Notes under the pieces: generated by a model
Seen by the model: the letters and a program-made list of their open reading frames with translations, nothing else
The model's database searches: none
What the model was told of the DNA's origin: nothing
NCBI GenBank assembly: GCA_964516295.1
Contig: CAZEYT010000073.1
Location: forward strand, 1-14,817
Source: CAZEYT01 sp964516295
Lineage (GTDB): Bacteria; Verrucomicrobiota; Verrucomicrobiia; Chthoniobacterales; Terrimicrobiaceae
Length of the DNA stretch: 14,817 nucleotides
Direction of reading: 5' to 3'
In this document: piece after piece, positions 6,397 to 14,481 of the stretch
Position numbering within the stretch: position 1 is the first letter of the stretch
Layout: each line of letters opens with the position of its first letter
Translations under genes and position numbers: made by a program

Positions 6397-8682
6397 ATGC
6401 CCGCACCTGATCTCTTCGGTCGATTCGACCCGGTGGAAAAAACCTTCGTGCTCGAATCAGACCCGCCGCGCAAGTGGCGCAACGTCCACACCACGCTTCC
6501 CGGCGACAACGAGATGTATGCGGAGACGTCGAATCTCGGCGACGGTCCGGTCAGTGTGCGCGACCGTGAGGGCAACACGTGCCAACTCGTCGGCTACGAT
6601 GCGAAATATCTCTATGTCCGCGACGACGCGACGAACACGGTCTTTACTCCGTGGGGAGATCCCGTGGCGACGCCGGTGGAGGATCGCTCGTGTGTGTTTC
6701 ATGCCGCCTTCACAAGGATCACCGGCCGAGCGGCGGGCCTGCGGGTGACGCAGACGGTTTTCGTCCCGGAGCATGAGCCGGTCGAGGTCTGGAAGGTCGT
6801 GGTGGAGAACACGACGCCGGAACCGCGGACCGTCTCGCTCTTTGCCTATGCGATGTTTCAGCTCACGGGCACGAACTCCGAGGGCGGCGGTGTGTGGAAG
6901 GACAACGAATCGGAAGTTCGCCCGGAACTTGGCGGTGTTTGGATCACCAACCGTGAGCGTGCGGTCCCGACGCCGCGTTTCAACGGCTATCTGGTGACAA
7001 CAAGCCCGGCGTTTGTCGGCGCGAGCGGCTACCGGGATTTTTTCACACGCGAGAGTTACGCGCTTGGTGACCCCAAAATCCTCCATGGTTGGAACGCCGA
7101 CGGCCGGGGCATGAATGGCCCGGATTGCGCGGGCATCGTGCAGGTGCGGTTCACGCTCGAGGCCGGCGCTTCGGTGCGCGCTGATTTCCTGATCGGCGCG
7201 GCGGCGAATCCCGCCGAGGCCGCCGACGTGCGCCAGCGAATGACACCGCAAGTGATCGATGGACTGCTCGAGGCGCGGACCGCGGGTGAAAACAAGCGGA
7301 GCGCCACCTTCCGCATCGAGACGGGAGACGCAGCGCGCGATGGCTTGATCAACGACTTTGCCAAGAAGGCGATGGTCTCGTATTTGATCAACAAAAGTGG
7401 TTTCCGCGACAACCTCCAGAATGACATGGGCGTGGCGCTCTTCGATTGGCCGATGGCCCGTGCGAACCTCCGTCGTGCGATTTCCTCCCAATACCTCAGC
7501 GGCAGCGTGCCCCACGGGTTCCGACCGTGGAACCGCCACCAATACTCCGACAAACCGGCCTGGCTCCTGCATTGTGTGCCTTGGTGCCTGAAGGAAAGCG
7601 GCGAACTGGCGTTTCTAGACGAGCGACTCCCCTACTCCGACGATCCGCGCGAGGAAACCGTCTGGGAACACATGCTTCGCGCGATGCGATTTCTCGTGCA
7701 CGACACGGGCGCCAACGGGCTCTGTGACCAGCATTTTGCGGATTGGAACGACGGACTCGAGCCCTCGGAAAAAACCGGTGCGCGGGAAAGTGTCATGGTC
7801 ACCCAGCAACTTTGTCTCGGGCTCCTCGAGGTCGCCGAGCTTGCCCGCCGCCGCGGGGAGGAGACCGTGGAACGCGAGGCGCTCGACTGGCACGCACACT
7901 TCAAGCATCTGCTCAACACAGTGGCTTGGGACGGCGAATGGTATGTGCGCACCCTGTGCTCGGGCGATTACACGCTGGGCTCCAGCCGGAACGCCGAGGG
8001 GAAAATTTTTATGAACACACAGAGTTGGGCGATCCTCTCGCAAACCGCTCCGCCAGATCGCGCGGCCCTGTGCATGGCGTCAGTGGACCGCCTCGTCGAG
8101 ACACCGTATGGTTTTTCGATCGCGGCTCCGCCATTTACGCAATTCGAAGAACGCGTCGGCAAATTCTCCGCCTCCCGCCCCTACTACGCCGAGAATGGCG
8201 GCTGCTACAATCATGCCGCCGGATTCAAAGGCGTGGCCGACTGCCTGCTCGGCCGGGCAGAGGAAGCGTGGCGCACCTACTCGAAAGTCGCACCCGGCAG
8301 CCCGTCGAATCCTGTGGCCAATTCCCGTTGCGAGCCGTTTTCCTTCACGAACTGCTACAGCCTCACGCCGTCGCATGTCGGGCTGGCGATGTATCCGTGG
8401 CGGACCGGCACCACGGCATGGTTCACCCAGCTTCTGGTCGAGTGGATCCTCGGTGCACGCCGCCACTACGATGGGCTTCTCATCGATCCGTGCCTGCCGG
8501 CCGCCCTGCCGGAAGCGCGCGTGACCCGCACGTTCCGCGGTGCCACTTACAACATCCATCTCATCAACCGGGCCGGAGGAGGGAAGAATCCCGTGTCGGT
8601 GCACTGCGACGGCGAGTTGGTCGCCGACCGTATTCTTGGCACACGTCCGCCCGGAATCTATAACGTCGAAGTCGTTCTCTGA
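6397..8682 (+). CDS. GH94-family glycoside phosphorylase (cellobiose phosphorylase-like)
   Basis: GH94 enzymes cleave beta-glycosides with inorganic phosphate, inverting the anomer to give a sugar 1-phosphate and saving one ATP. This 761-residue protein has the family layout: an N-terminal beta-sandwich (to about 290), a linker helix, then an (alpha/alpha)6 barrel and a small C-terminal jelly roll. The barrel carries FRDNLQND and ADWNDGLEP (DWND 449-452), the latter with the general acid. ENGGCYNH (599-606) and YPWRTGTTAW (RTGTT 669-673) hold the phosphate-binding His and Thr region, and are followed by DPCLPAALP. These phosphate motifs favour a phosphorylase over a hydrolase. No signal peptide, so it is cytoplasmic. 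The acceptor is undetermined; family members act on cellobiose, chitobiose, laminaribiose, cellobionic acid and beta-1,2-glucans. I chose ATG 6397 over TTG 6379. It is followed 4 bases later by the GH2 gene. Confidence 0.9.
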   Translation: MPAPDLFGRFDPVEKTFVLESDPPRKWRNVHTTLPGDNEMYAETSNLGDGPVSVRDREGNTCQLVGYDAKYLYVRDDATNTVFTPWGDPVATPVEDRSCVFHAAFTRITGRAAGLRVTQTVFVPEHEPVEVWKVVVENTTPEPRTVSLFAYAMFQLTGTNSEGGGVWKDNESEVRPELGGVWITNRERAVPTPRFNGYLVTTSPAFVGASGYRDFFTRESYALGDPKILHGWNADGRGMNGPDCAGIVQVRFTLEAGASVRADFLIGAAANPAEAADVRQRMTPQVIDGLLEARTAGENKRSATFRIETGDAARDGLINDFAKKAMVSYLINKSGFRDNLQNDMGVALFDWPMARANLRRAISSQYLSGSVPHGFRPWNRHQYSDKPAWLLHCVPWCLKESGELAFLDERLPYSDDPREETVWEHMLRAMRFLVHDTGANGLCDQHFADWNDGLEPSEKTGARESVMVTQQLCLGLLEVAELARRRGEETVEREALDWHAHFKHLLNTVAWDGEWYVRTLCSGDYTLGSSRNAEGKIFMNTQSWAILSQTAPPDRAALCMASVDRLVETPYGFSIAAPPFTQFEERVGKFSASRPYYAENGGCYNHAAGFKGVADCLLGRAEEAWRTYSKVAPGSPSNPVANSRCEPFSFTNCYSLTPSHVGLAMYPWRTGTTAWFTQLLVEWILGARRHYDGLLIDPCLPAALPEARVTRTFRGATYNIHLINRAGGGKNPVSVHCDGELVADRILGTRPPGIYNVEVVL

Positions 8683-8686
8683 TCCG

Positions 8687-10879
8687 ATGCAACTTCCCAC
8701 CCAATGGTCCCTCGCTCGAATGGAAAATCCCGGAGCGATTCCGCCGGCTTGGATTCCCGCCCGCCTTCCGGGCGCAGTCCAACTCGACTGGGAACGCGCC
8801 GAAGGATGGGCCGATCGGAATGTCGCCGAGAATGTCCTGCGTTATGCGGGCTTGGAGGATTCTTTCTGGGTCTACCGCACGACGATCCCGGTTGTCGAAG
8901 ACCTCGGGGCATCGGACTCGCTCGGATTCGTTTGCCGCGGCATCGATCATCACGCAGAGCTTTTCGTTGATGGAAAACCCGTCGATTCGGCCACCGGGCT
9001 CGAGTCCAGTTTCGATCTCGATGTCTCTGCCTGGCAAGGGCGCGAACTTCAGATCGTGCTCCATCCGGCCCCCAAGAGCTGCACCTCACCCGTAGATCGC
9101 ACCCAGGCGAATGCAACAACCAAGCCGGCGGTGAGTTACGGATGGGATTGGCACCCCCGGCTCATCCCGCTGGGGATCGCCGGTCCGGTCGGCTTTTTGA
9201 TCCGTCCCAAGCTGAGGATTACTCACGTTGACGCCATCACCGCACTCGCCGAAGACTTCTCGGAGGCAACGATCCGTGTCGACGTGGAGACATCGGAACC
9301 CTTTGGCCCGCTTGAATGGCGGTTGTTGGATCCGCAGGGCTTGGAAGTTCTCACCGGTCACACCGGCGAGACGGCGCCCCTGCGCGAACCCCGTCTCTGG
9401 TGGCCGCATGATCAGGGCGTTCCTCATCTTTACACCTTGGAAATTGCCGCTCCGGTTGCCGGTGGGAAGCCATGGCGGAAGCGGATTGGATTCCGCCGCG
9501 TGCGCCTCGTGGAAGCGCCGGGCACCTGGGACGAGCCCTCCACTTTTCCAAAATCGCGGAGCCTCCCGCCGATCACTCTCGAGGTGAACGGACGACGAAT
9601 CTTTGGCAAAGGAACGAACTGGGTGAACCCCTCCATCTTTCCCAGCGAAATCGATGCGGGGACTTACAATCGTTTGCTTGGTCTTGCAAAGGAAACCCAT
9701 TTCAACATCCTGCGCTGCTGGGGCGGGGCCTGGCCGCCGGGCGAAGCCTTCTACGAGTGCTGCGATGAACTTGGTCTGCTCGTGTGGCAGGACTTTCCAC
9801 TCGCCTGCAATGTTTACCCGAACGAGCCGGGTTATCTCGCGGAACTGGAAGCCGCCGCACGCTCCGTTGTCCGCCGTGCACGCCAGCACCCGTCGCTGGC
9901 GCTCTGGTGTGGCGGCAACGAGCTTTTCAACGCCTGGTCGCGCATGACCGACCAGTCGCTGCCACTCCGCCTGCTCAATCGGATTTGCTATGAAATGGAC
10001 CCGCTCACGCCTTTCCTCCCGACTTCGCCCATCGAGGGGGTCGGCCACGGCGACTATCGGTTCCTCGACGAACACGGGCGCGACATTTTCCAGATCTTCC
10101 AGCGGTCGAAAAACACGGCCTACACCGAATTCGGTTGCCCGGGTCCGGCGCCGCTGGCCGCGCTCGAGCGCTTCCTTCCGGCCGACGAGCTGTGGCCGCC
10201 GCGTCCGGGCGGAAGTTGGCAGCTTCACCACGGATTCGGCGCATGGGATGCCTACCCCGACACCTGGCTGTGCGTGAGCACGCTGGACCGGTTGTTCGGA
10301 CCCTCCGCCTCCCTGAGGGAACTCCTTGCCCGCGGCGAGTGGCTCCAGAGTGAAGGCTACCGATCCGTTTACGAAGAAGCCCGCCGCCAATGGCCGGCGT
10401 GCTCCATGGCGCTCAATTGGTGCTTCAACGAACCCTGGCCCTGCGCCGCCAACAATAGTTTGGTCCATTGGCCGTGCGAGCCCAAGGCGGCGCTCAAGGC
10501 GGTCCGCCTCGCCTGTCGTCCGGTTGTCGCCAGCGCACGGATTCCGAAATTCCAGTGGACGGCCGGCGAGGATTTCACCTCGGAACTTTGGATTCTGAAT
10601 GACTCGCCGGAAATCCTCGCAGGCGGCCATTTAACCGCATTCCTTGAACTCAATGGGACCGCCATCGAATTGCTCACCTGGAAATTTCCACCCGTTCCGG
10701 AACGGTCGAGCCAAGCCGGTCCATCCGTTCGTTATCATCTCCCGACCGAAACGCCCGCCCACGAGTTCAACCTCCGCGTGGAAATCAAAGGCTTCCCGCA
10801 ATGGTCGTCGAGCTACCGTCTCAGTCTCAGGCCCCCCGCGAGTTCGGCCAAGCCTGAGAGTCGAAAGATGAACGTCTAA
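8687..10879 (+). CDS. GH2 beta-mannosidase-like glycoside hydrolase, cytoplasmic
   Basis: A 730-residue GH2 enzyme that would release terminal beta-linked sugars with retention. The N-terminal sugar-binding domain (about 1-170) ends in VSYGWDWHPRL. The GWDW motif (152-155) is typical of GH2 beta-mannosidases, where the aspartate recognises the axial O2 of mannose. An immunoglobulin-like domain follows, then a TIM barrel starting near GKGTNWVNP. The acid/base is E412 in LWCGGNEL and the nucleophile is E481 in YTEFGCPG. The C-terminal part (from about 630) is a beta domain. It is shorter than many beta-mannosidases (about 800-860 residues) and has no signal peptide, so it should act on imported oligosaccharides. 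The ATG at 8687 lies 4 bases after the GH94 stop, which implies co-transcription; a longer frame upstream is a shadow inside the GH94 gene. Exact specificity is inferred from motifs. Confidence 0.88.
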   Translation: MQLPTQWSLARMENPGAIPPAWIPARLPGAVQLDWERAEGWADRNVAENVLRYAGLEDSFWVYRTTIPVVEDLGASDSLGFVCRGIDHHAELFVDGKPVDSATGLESSFDLDVSAWQGRELQIVLHPAPKSCTSPVDRTQANATTKPAVSYGWDWHPRLIPLGIAGPVGFLIRPKLRITHVDAITALAEDFSEATIRVDVETSEPFGPLEWRLLDPQGLEVLTGHTGETAPLREPRLWWPHDQGVPHLYTLEIAAPVAGGKPWRKRIGFRRVRLVEAPGTWDEPSTFPKSRSLPPITLEVNGRRIFGKGTNWVNPSIFPSEIDAGTYNRLLGLAKETHFNILRCWGGAWPPGEAFYECCDELGLLVWQDFPLACNVYPNEPGYLAELEAAARSVVRRARQHPSLALWCGGNELFNAWSRMTDQSLPLRLLNRICYEMDPLTPFLPTSPIEGVGHGDYRFLDEHGRDIFQIFQRSKNTAYTEFGCPGPAPLAALERFLPADELWPPRPGGSWQLHHGFGAWDAYPDTWLCVSTLDRLFGPSASLRELLARGEWLQSEGYRSVYEEARRQWPACSMALNWCFNEPWPCAANNSLVHWPCEPKAALKAVRLACRPVVASARIPKFQWTAGEDFTSELWILNDSPEILAGGHLTAFLELNGTAIELLTWKFPPVPERSSQAGPSVRYHLPTETPAHEFNLRVEIKGFPQWSSSYRLSLRPPASSAKPESRKMNV

Positions 10880-11062
10880 GGCATCGTATGCAAATCGGCG
10901 CAGCCGTCACGACCCTCGAGTGTGGGCAGAATTCTGAGAAGGACGGCGGTTCGCAGAGGCACGCCAGAAAAATGCAACTTAAAACACGCCCTGGACGAAG
11001 GCGACCTTCGCCGGTGGAGACAAATCGGTGGTTTTCAACACCCTTCTAGCCGGGAGCATTTG

Positions 11063-11794
11063 ATGACCTCACGCGCAGCGCCGGACGATTTCCCCGCCAT
11101 TGCACTTCCCCACGGGAGGGCCTTTGAGGCCATTCACCAATTCTATCTTCTCATTGAGCCCGACCTGATTGCGTCCATTCAAAGGGCAGACATCTGCGAG
11201 GCCAGGCGTTTGATCAATCATGTGCTGGTGCATATCTACAGCATCGGCGAGGAGAGGAGTGATTTTCTGAAGTTTCTCCTCCTGGAGTTTGTGGTCATTC
11301 TATCTCGGAGGGCCATTGAAGCCGGTGGTGACAGCGATTCCATTTTGAAGTTCGGGTTCTCGGCGACACAGGAACTCGCATCCGCCTTGGATGACGAAAT
11401 CTTGGCAAAGTGGCTGCGAGAGACGCTGGAGGGGTTGATGGCGGCGTTTCCGAAAGAGGCATCTCTCCCCAGAGCTGTCGAGCGGGCCTTGGATTACATG
11501 AGACGCCATGTGGACTCGCGGCTAAGCCGGGAATCTGTCGCCTCAGCGGTTGGTGTTTCCGATGCGCACCTCAACGAGCTTCTTAAGCGGTCAACCGGTC
11601 GCTCGTTCCGGGCACTGGTCAGGAGTGCGCGGGTGGAGCGGGCCTCCGAGATGCTCTCGGATCCGCGCGTGGAACTGGCGGAGATCGCGGTCGCCTGCGG
11701 TTTTTGCGACCAAAGCCATTTGACGCGGGTATTCCGCGGCGAGCGGGGTGTCACACCGAGGGAATACCGGGCGCGGCTCGGCGGACTCCGTTGA
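11063..11794 (+). CDS. AraC-family regulator with helical sensor region
   Basis: 243 residues. The C-terminal 109 residues (135-243) form a complete AraC-type double helix-turn-helix. The first helix pair is in LSRESVASAVGVSDAHLNEL and the second in VELAEIAVACGFCDQSHLTR, followed by FRGERGVTPREYR. The N-terminal region (about 10-130) is all-helical. Its pattern, a short helix pair then LLLEFVVILSRRAIEAGGD, resembles the helical part that follows PocR domains in regulators of corrinoid-dependent C1 and propanediol genes, but here the PocR sensor domain itself is missing. I chose ATG 11063 because GGGAG at 11052-11056 precedes it by 6 bases; an upstream GTG frame from 10922 is less likely. It lies 81 bases upstream of, and is co-directional with, the mta genes, so it probably controls them (inference). 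The ligand is unknown. Confidence 0.88.
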   Translation: MTSRAAPDDFPAIALPHGRAFEAIHQFYLLIEPDLIASIQRADICEARRLINHVLVHIYSIGEERSDFLKFLLLEFVVILSRRAIEAGGDSDSILKFGFSATQELASALDDEILAKWLRETLEGLMAAFPKEASLPRAVERALDYMRRHVDSRLSRESVASAVGVSDAHLNELLKRSTGRSFRALVRSARVERASEMLSDPRVELAEIAVACGFCDQSHLTRVFRGERGVTPREYRARLGGLR

Positions 11795-11806
11795 GAGAAT
11801 CTCCGT

Positions 11807-11837
11807 CGATCCATCCCAAACAATCCGCGATCCATCC
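11807..11837 (+). promoter_or_regulatory. Candidate AraC-type operator: 10-bp direct repeat, 21-bp period
   Basis: CGATCCATCC occurs at 11807-11816 and again at 11828-11837, exactly 21 bases apart, about two helical turns. AraC-family proteins commonly bind two direct-repeat half-sites at this spacing, with the promoter-proximal one touching the -35 region. A possible -10, TAAGAT at 11861-11866, would put the -35 at about 11838-11843, directly next to the second copy. A start at about 11873 would leave almost no leader before the TTG at 11876. The repeat is seen; its function is inferred from location. Confidence 0.45.
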
Positions 11838-11875
11838 AAGACGCGGACCAACGGAATTCCTAAGATGTTGTCGCT

Positions 11876-12415
11876 TTGAAAATTCTTCCTCCTCTGCTCA
11901 TTACGGCGGCGCTCGTCACGTTCCGATTAATCCCACATCCCGAGAACTTTTCTCCCTTTGGAGCCTTTGCACTGGCTGCCGGCCTGTGGATCGGCTGGAG
12001 GGCTGCGGTCGGAATCCCAGTGTTGGCTCTCCTCGCAAGCGATCTCGTGCTGAACCTTGCTGCCGGTTATCCGGCCATTTACCTGCCTCGAACCGTCGAC
12101 TATGCCGCCTTTGCTCTGATTGCGGCTCTGGGGTGTTCGGTGCGAGGGCGGGGTCTCCCGGCACAACTGGGGGCGGCCCTGGCCACGCCCTTTGTGTTTT
12201 TCCTTCTCAGTAATTTCGGAGTCTGGCTCTTCGGCCGGGGTTTGGGAGGTCTTCCCTATGCCAAAACGTTCGGCGGCCTCTTTGAGTGCTATCTCGCCGG
12301 ACTCCCGTTCCTTCGGGGGACGATGGCCGGCGATTGGTTGTTCCTCGGCGTGATGTTCCTCCTCGTTCAAGTGATCCGCTCCACACGTCCAACGACTTTT
12401 CCCCAACACGTATGA
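11876..12415 (+). CDS. DUF6580-family membrane protein, putative transporter component
   Basis: 179 residues, strongly hydrophobic, with about six membrane segments (near 5-18, 27-42, 44-64, 73-88, 98-120 and 150-167). Family signatures are FRLIPHPENFSPFGAFAL near the start, SDLVLN, FFLLSNFGVWLFG, and CYLAGLPFLRGTMAGD near the end. The family is annotated as a putative transport protein. Its size and segment number resemble the S components of ECF vitamin transporters, but that is only a similarity of shape. The TTG at 11876 is the only usable in-frame start, since a TAA lies at 11861-11863, and MKILPPLL fits the family start. Its stop overlaps the mtaC start as ATGA, so it is translated with the methyltransferase genes. 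Import of a corrinoid, or movement of the methyl substrate, is the likely link (inference). Confidence 0.82.
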   Translation: MKILPPLLITAALVTFRLIPHPENFSPFGAFALAAGLWIGWRAAVGIPVLALLASDLVLNLAAGYPAIYLPRTVDYAAFALIAALGCSVRGRGLPAQLGAALATPFVFFLLSNFGVWLFGRGLGGLPYAKTFGGLFECYLAGLPFLRGTMAGDWLFLGVMFLLVQVIRSTRPTTFPQHV

Positions 12416-13044
12416 CACCCATCGAATCCCTCAGCGACGCCGTTCAACGCGGAAAACGCAACGACGCCAAAGCCCTGACCCAGCAGTTGCTGGACTCCGG
12501 CATGAAGCCTCTCGACATTGTCGAACAGGGCTTGGTCCCGGGCATGAGTGCCGTCGGTGAAAAGTTCAAGAGGAACGAGGTCTTTGTCCCGGAGATGCTG
12601 ATCGCCGCCCGCGCCATGAAGGAGGCAATGACCATTCTCGAGCCGTTGCTCGCGAGTGCCGGGATCAAGCCGAAGCACACCGTCGTGATCGGCACGGTCG
12701 AAGGCGATCTCCACGACATCGGTAAAAATCTCGTCGCCATGATGCTGAAGGGCGCCAACTTCGGTGTCGTTGATCTGGGCACCAACGTCCCGCCGCAGAA
12801 GTTCGTGGACGCCGCAAAGGAGCACAATCCCAGCATCATCGCCCTCTCGGCCCTCCTCACCACCACCATGCCTGCCATGAAGACGGCTGTGGAAACCATC
12901 CGCGCCGCCGGGCTCACCGAAGTGAAGATTCTCGTCGGAGGTGCTCCGGTGACGGAGGAATTTGCGAACGAAATCGGAGCCGACGGATACAGCGCCGATG
13001 CCGCGAGTGCCGTCGACAAAGCGAATTCCATCCTGGGCAACTGA
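12412..13044 (+). CDS. mtaC: Methanol-type corrinoid protein MtaC
   Basis: This 210-residue protein carries the methyl group on the cobalt of a B12-type cofactor between the substrate methyltransferase and the second methyltransferase. Residues 1-85 form the four-helix cap, with the family signature GMSAVGEKF and FVPEMLIAARAM. Residues 88-210 form the cobalamin-binding Rossmann domain. GDLHDIGK (98-105) holds the lower cobalt ligand H101, followed by the SALLTTTM loop and VGGAP, both contacting the cofactor tail. It is complete and of normal length. The start ATG at 12412 overlaps the upstream stop by four bases, and the next gene, mtaB, begins 11 bases after its stop. The relatives MtbC, MttC and MtmC are alike in sequence; the MtaC assignment depends on the MtaB partner next door. 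Confidence 0.93.
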   Translation: MTPIESLSDAVQRGKRNDAKALTQQLLDSGMKPLDIVEQGLVPGMSAVGEKFKRNEVFVPEMLIAARAMKEAMTILEPLLASAGIKPKHTVVIGTVEGDLHDIGKNLVAMMLKGANFGVVDLGTNVPPQKFVDAAKEHNPSIIALSALLTTTMPAMKTAVETIRAAGLTEVKILVGGAPVTEEFANEIGADGYSADAASAVDKANSILGN

Positions 13045-13055
13045 AGGCACCGGAC

Positions 13056-14441
13056 ATGAAATCTATCTCCTACCAAAAGCTTGAGATCTCCCGCCCCGAA
13101 GACTTGGTGTTCGGGGCCGCGAAGTTCCCGGTCAAAACACGCAGCGGAATGAGCATCGGGGGAGGTGTTGTTTATCCCGAACTCAACTTCACGCTGCCTC
13201 CCATTCATCTTGAGGAAGCAACTCTGGCCACGGTAAGGCAGAATTACCACCAAATCATCAGCGGCGCCCTGACGCGCGCCGCGGAACTTGAAGTCCCGGG
13301 TGTGGTGATCGAGTTCGAGACGCTCCCTCCAATGACCGAAAACCCGACGTGGGGTCTCCAGATCGTCGAGATCCTCATGGACGGTCTGCGCGCCGAAGAG
13401 CAGAAAAGCGGCCTGAAGTCGGTGCTGCGAATGACGCCGAACGACAACCGCGAATTCGAGCGGCCACCCATCATGCGCAGCGGGCGCTACTGGGATGCCA
13501 TGCAGGAACTGTTCGAATCCAGTGCCCGCGCCGGAGCCGAGTTGATCAGCATTGAGTCGGTCGGGGGCAAGGAACTGCATGATGAAGCCCTCCTCAACGG
13601 CGACCTCGCCGCGAGTCTGTTTTCGCTTTGTATCCTCGGCGTGCGGGACATGGAATTTCTTTGGACGAGCATTCGTGACATCGTCACTCCGCATGGTGCC
13701 ATCTGCGCCGGGGACACGGCCTGCGGATTTGGGAATACCGCGATGGTCCTTGCCGAGCAAAAGATGATTCCACGAGTGTTTGCCGCGGTGGTGCGCGCCG
13801 TTACGGCCGTGCGTTCGCTGGTGGCCTACGAATGCGGGGCGGTGGGGCCCGGGAAGGATTGCGGCTATGAAAACCCGATTCTGAAGGCGATCACCGGGTT
13901 CCCGATGGCCATGGAGGGCAAAACCTCCGCCTGCGCACACCTCAGCCCGATGGGAAACCTCGCCGCCGCCACCTGTGACACGTGGAGCAATGAGAGTGTC
14001 CAGAATATCAAGCTCCTCGGCGGCATGGCTCCCACGTGCTACATGGAGCAACTTGCCTACGATTGCCGCCTGATGAACCGGGCCCGCGCGGAAGGCGATG
14101 GTGCCGTCCAGACCCTTCAGCGCTGGCTCGTCGATTCCGACGCCGCACTCGACCCACAGGCGTTCATCCTCTCTCCGGCGTGTTCAATCGAAATTGCGCA
14201 GGCCATCGTCGGCGCGAAGACCCACTACCGCGCGGGAATCGCCGCCGCCCGCAAGGCCGTCGCCCTGATGCGGGAGGCGTCGCAGGCCGGGGAATTGCGA
14301 ATCGCAGCAAACGAAACTCACTGGCTCGACATCTTTGACGACACGCTCGACGGCTTGCCGGACTCCGAAGACGACTTCATCGCCGACCAGTTGGCCTTTG
14401 CTGACCGCGGCCGCTTCGTTCCTTCGGAATACGGACTTTGA
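13056..14441 (+). CDS. mtaB: Methanol:corrinoid methyltransferase MtaB
   Basis: MtaB activates methanol at a zinc centre and transfers its methyl group to cob(I)alamin on MtaC. This 461-residue protein is full length. The zinc ligands known from Methanosarcina barkeri (Glu164, Cys220, Cys269) have clear counterparts: E167 in SIESVGGKE, C223 in AGDTACGFGNT, and C269 in GPGKDCGYENP. The N-terminal block FPVKTRSGMSIGGG and the middle block EFETLPPMTENP are also typical. Unlike trimethylamine or dimethylamine methyltransferases, no pyrrolysine or in-frame amber codon is needed or present. It is cytoplasmic. In bacteria the pathway feeds methyl groups to tetrahydrofolate rather than coenzyme M. 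The ATG at 13056 lies 11 bases after mtaC, consistent with one transcript. A related methoxylated substrate cannot be excluded from sequence. Confidence 0.93.
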   Translation: MKSISYQKLEISRPEDLVFGAAKFPVKTRSGMSIGGGVVYPELNFTLPPIHLEEATLATVRQNYHQIISGALTRAAELEVPGVVIEFETLPPMTENPTWGLQIVEILMDGLRAEEQKSGLKSVLRMTPNDNREFERPPIMRSGRYWDAMQELFESSARAGAELISIESVGGKELHDEALLNGDLAASLFSLCILGVRDMEFLWTSIRDIVTPHGAICAGDTACGFGNTAMVLAEQKMIPRVFAAVVRAVTAVRSLVAYECGAVGPGKDCGYENPILKAITGFPMAMEGKTSACAHLSPMGNLAAATCDTWSNESVQNIKLLGGMAPTCYMEQLAYDCRLMNRARAEGDGAVQTLQRWLVDSDAALDPQAFILSPACSIEIAQAIVGAKTHYRAGIAAARKAVALMREASQAGELRIAANETHWLDIFDDTLDGLPDSEDDFIADQLAFADRGRFVPSEYGL

Positions 14442-14481
14442 CGGGCCGTTCCGACGAAGCGCGATCTTCCGATTTCCACCC

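Noticed and set aside
9086..10630. 514-codon minus-strand frame opposite the GH2 gene
   Set aside because: Same cause: the + strand GH2 gene has both catalytic glutamates and the GWDW motif, so this is a shadow.
10825..10859. 8-base inverted repeat TCTCAGGC/GCCTGAGA near the end of the GH2 gene
   Set aside because: It lies inside coding sequence, has a 19-base loop and no T-run follows, so I do not call it a terminator.
10996..11010. Small hairpin CGAAGG-CGA-CCTTCG upstream of the AraC gene
   Set aside because: It is short and lacks a T-run or any riboswitch consensus around it. I looked for cobalamin riboswitch elements in 10880-11062 and did not find them.
10922..11062. Upstream GTG extension of the AraC gene by 47 codons
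   Set aside because: The ATG at 11063 has a good GGGAG site, and the extra residues are arginine-rich with no relation to the family.
12444..14051. 535-codon minus-strand frame opposite mtaC and mtaB
   Set aside because: It is antisense to two clearly recognisable genes and its product has no domain I recognise; high G+C explains the lack of stops.
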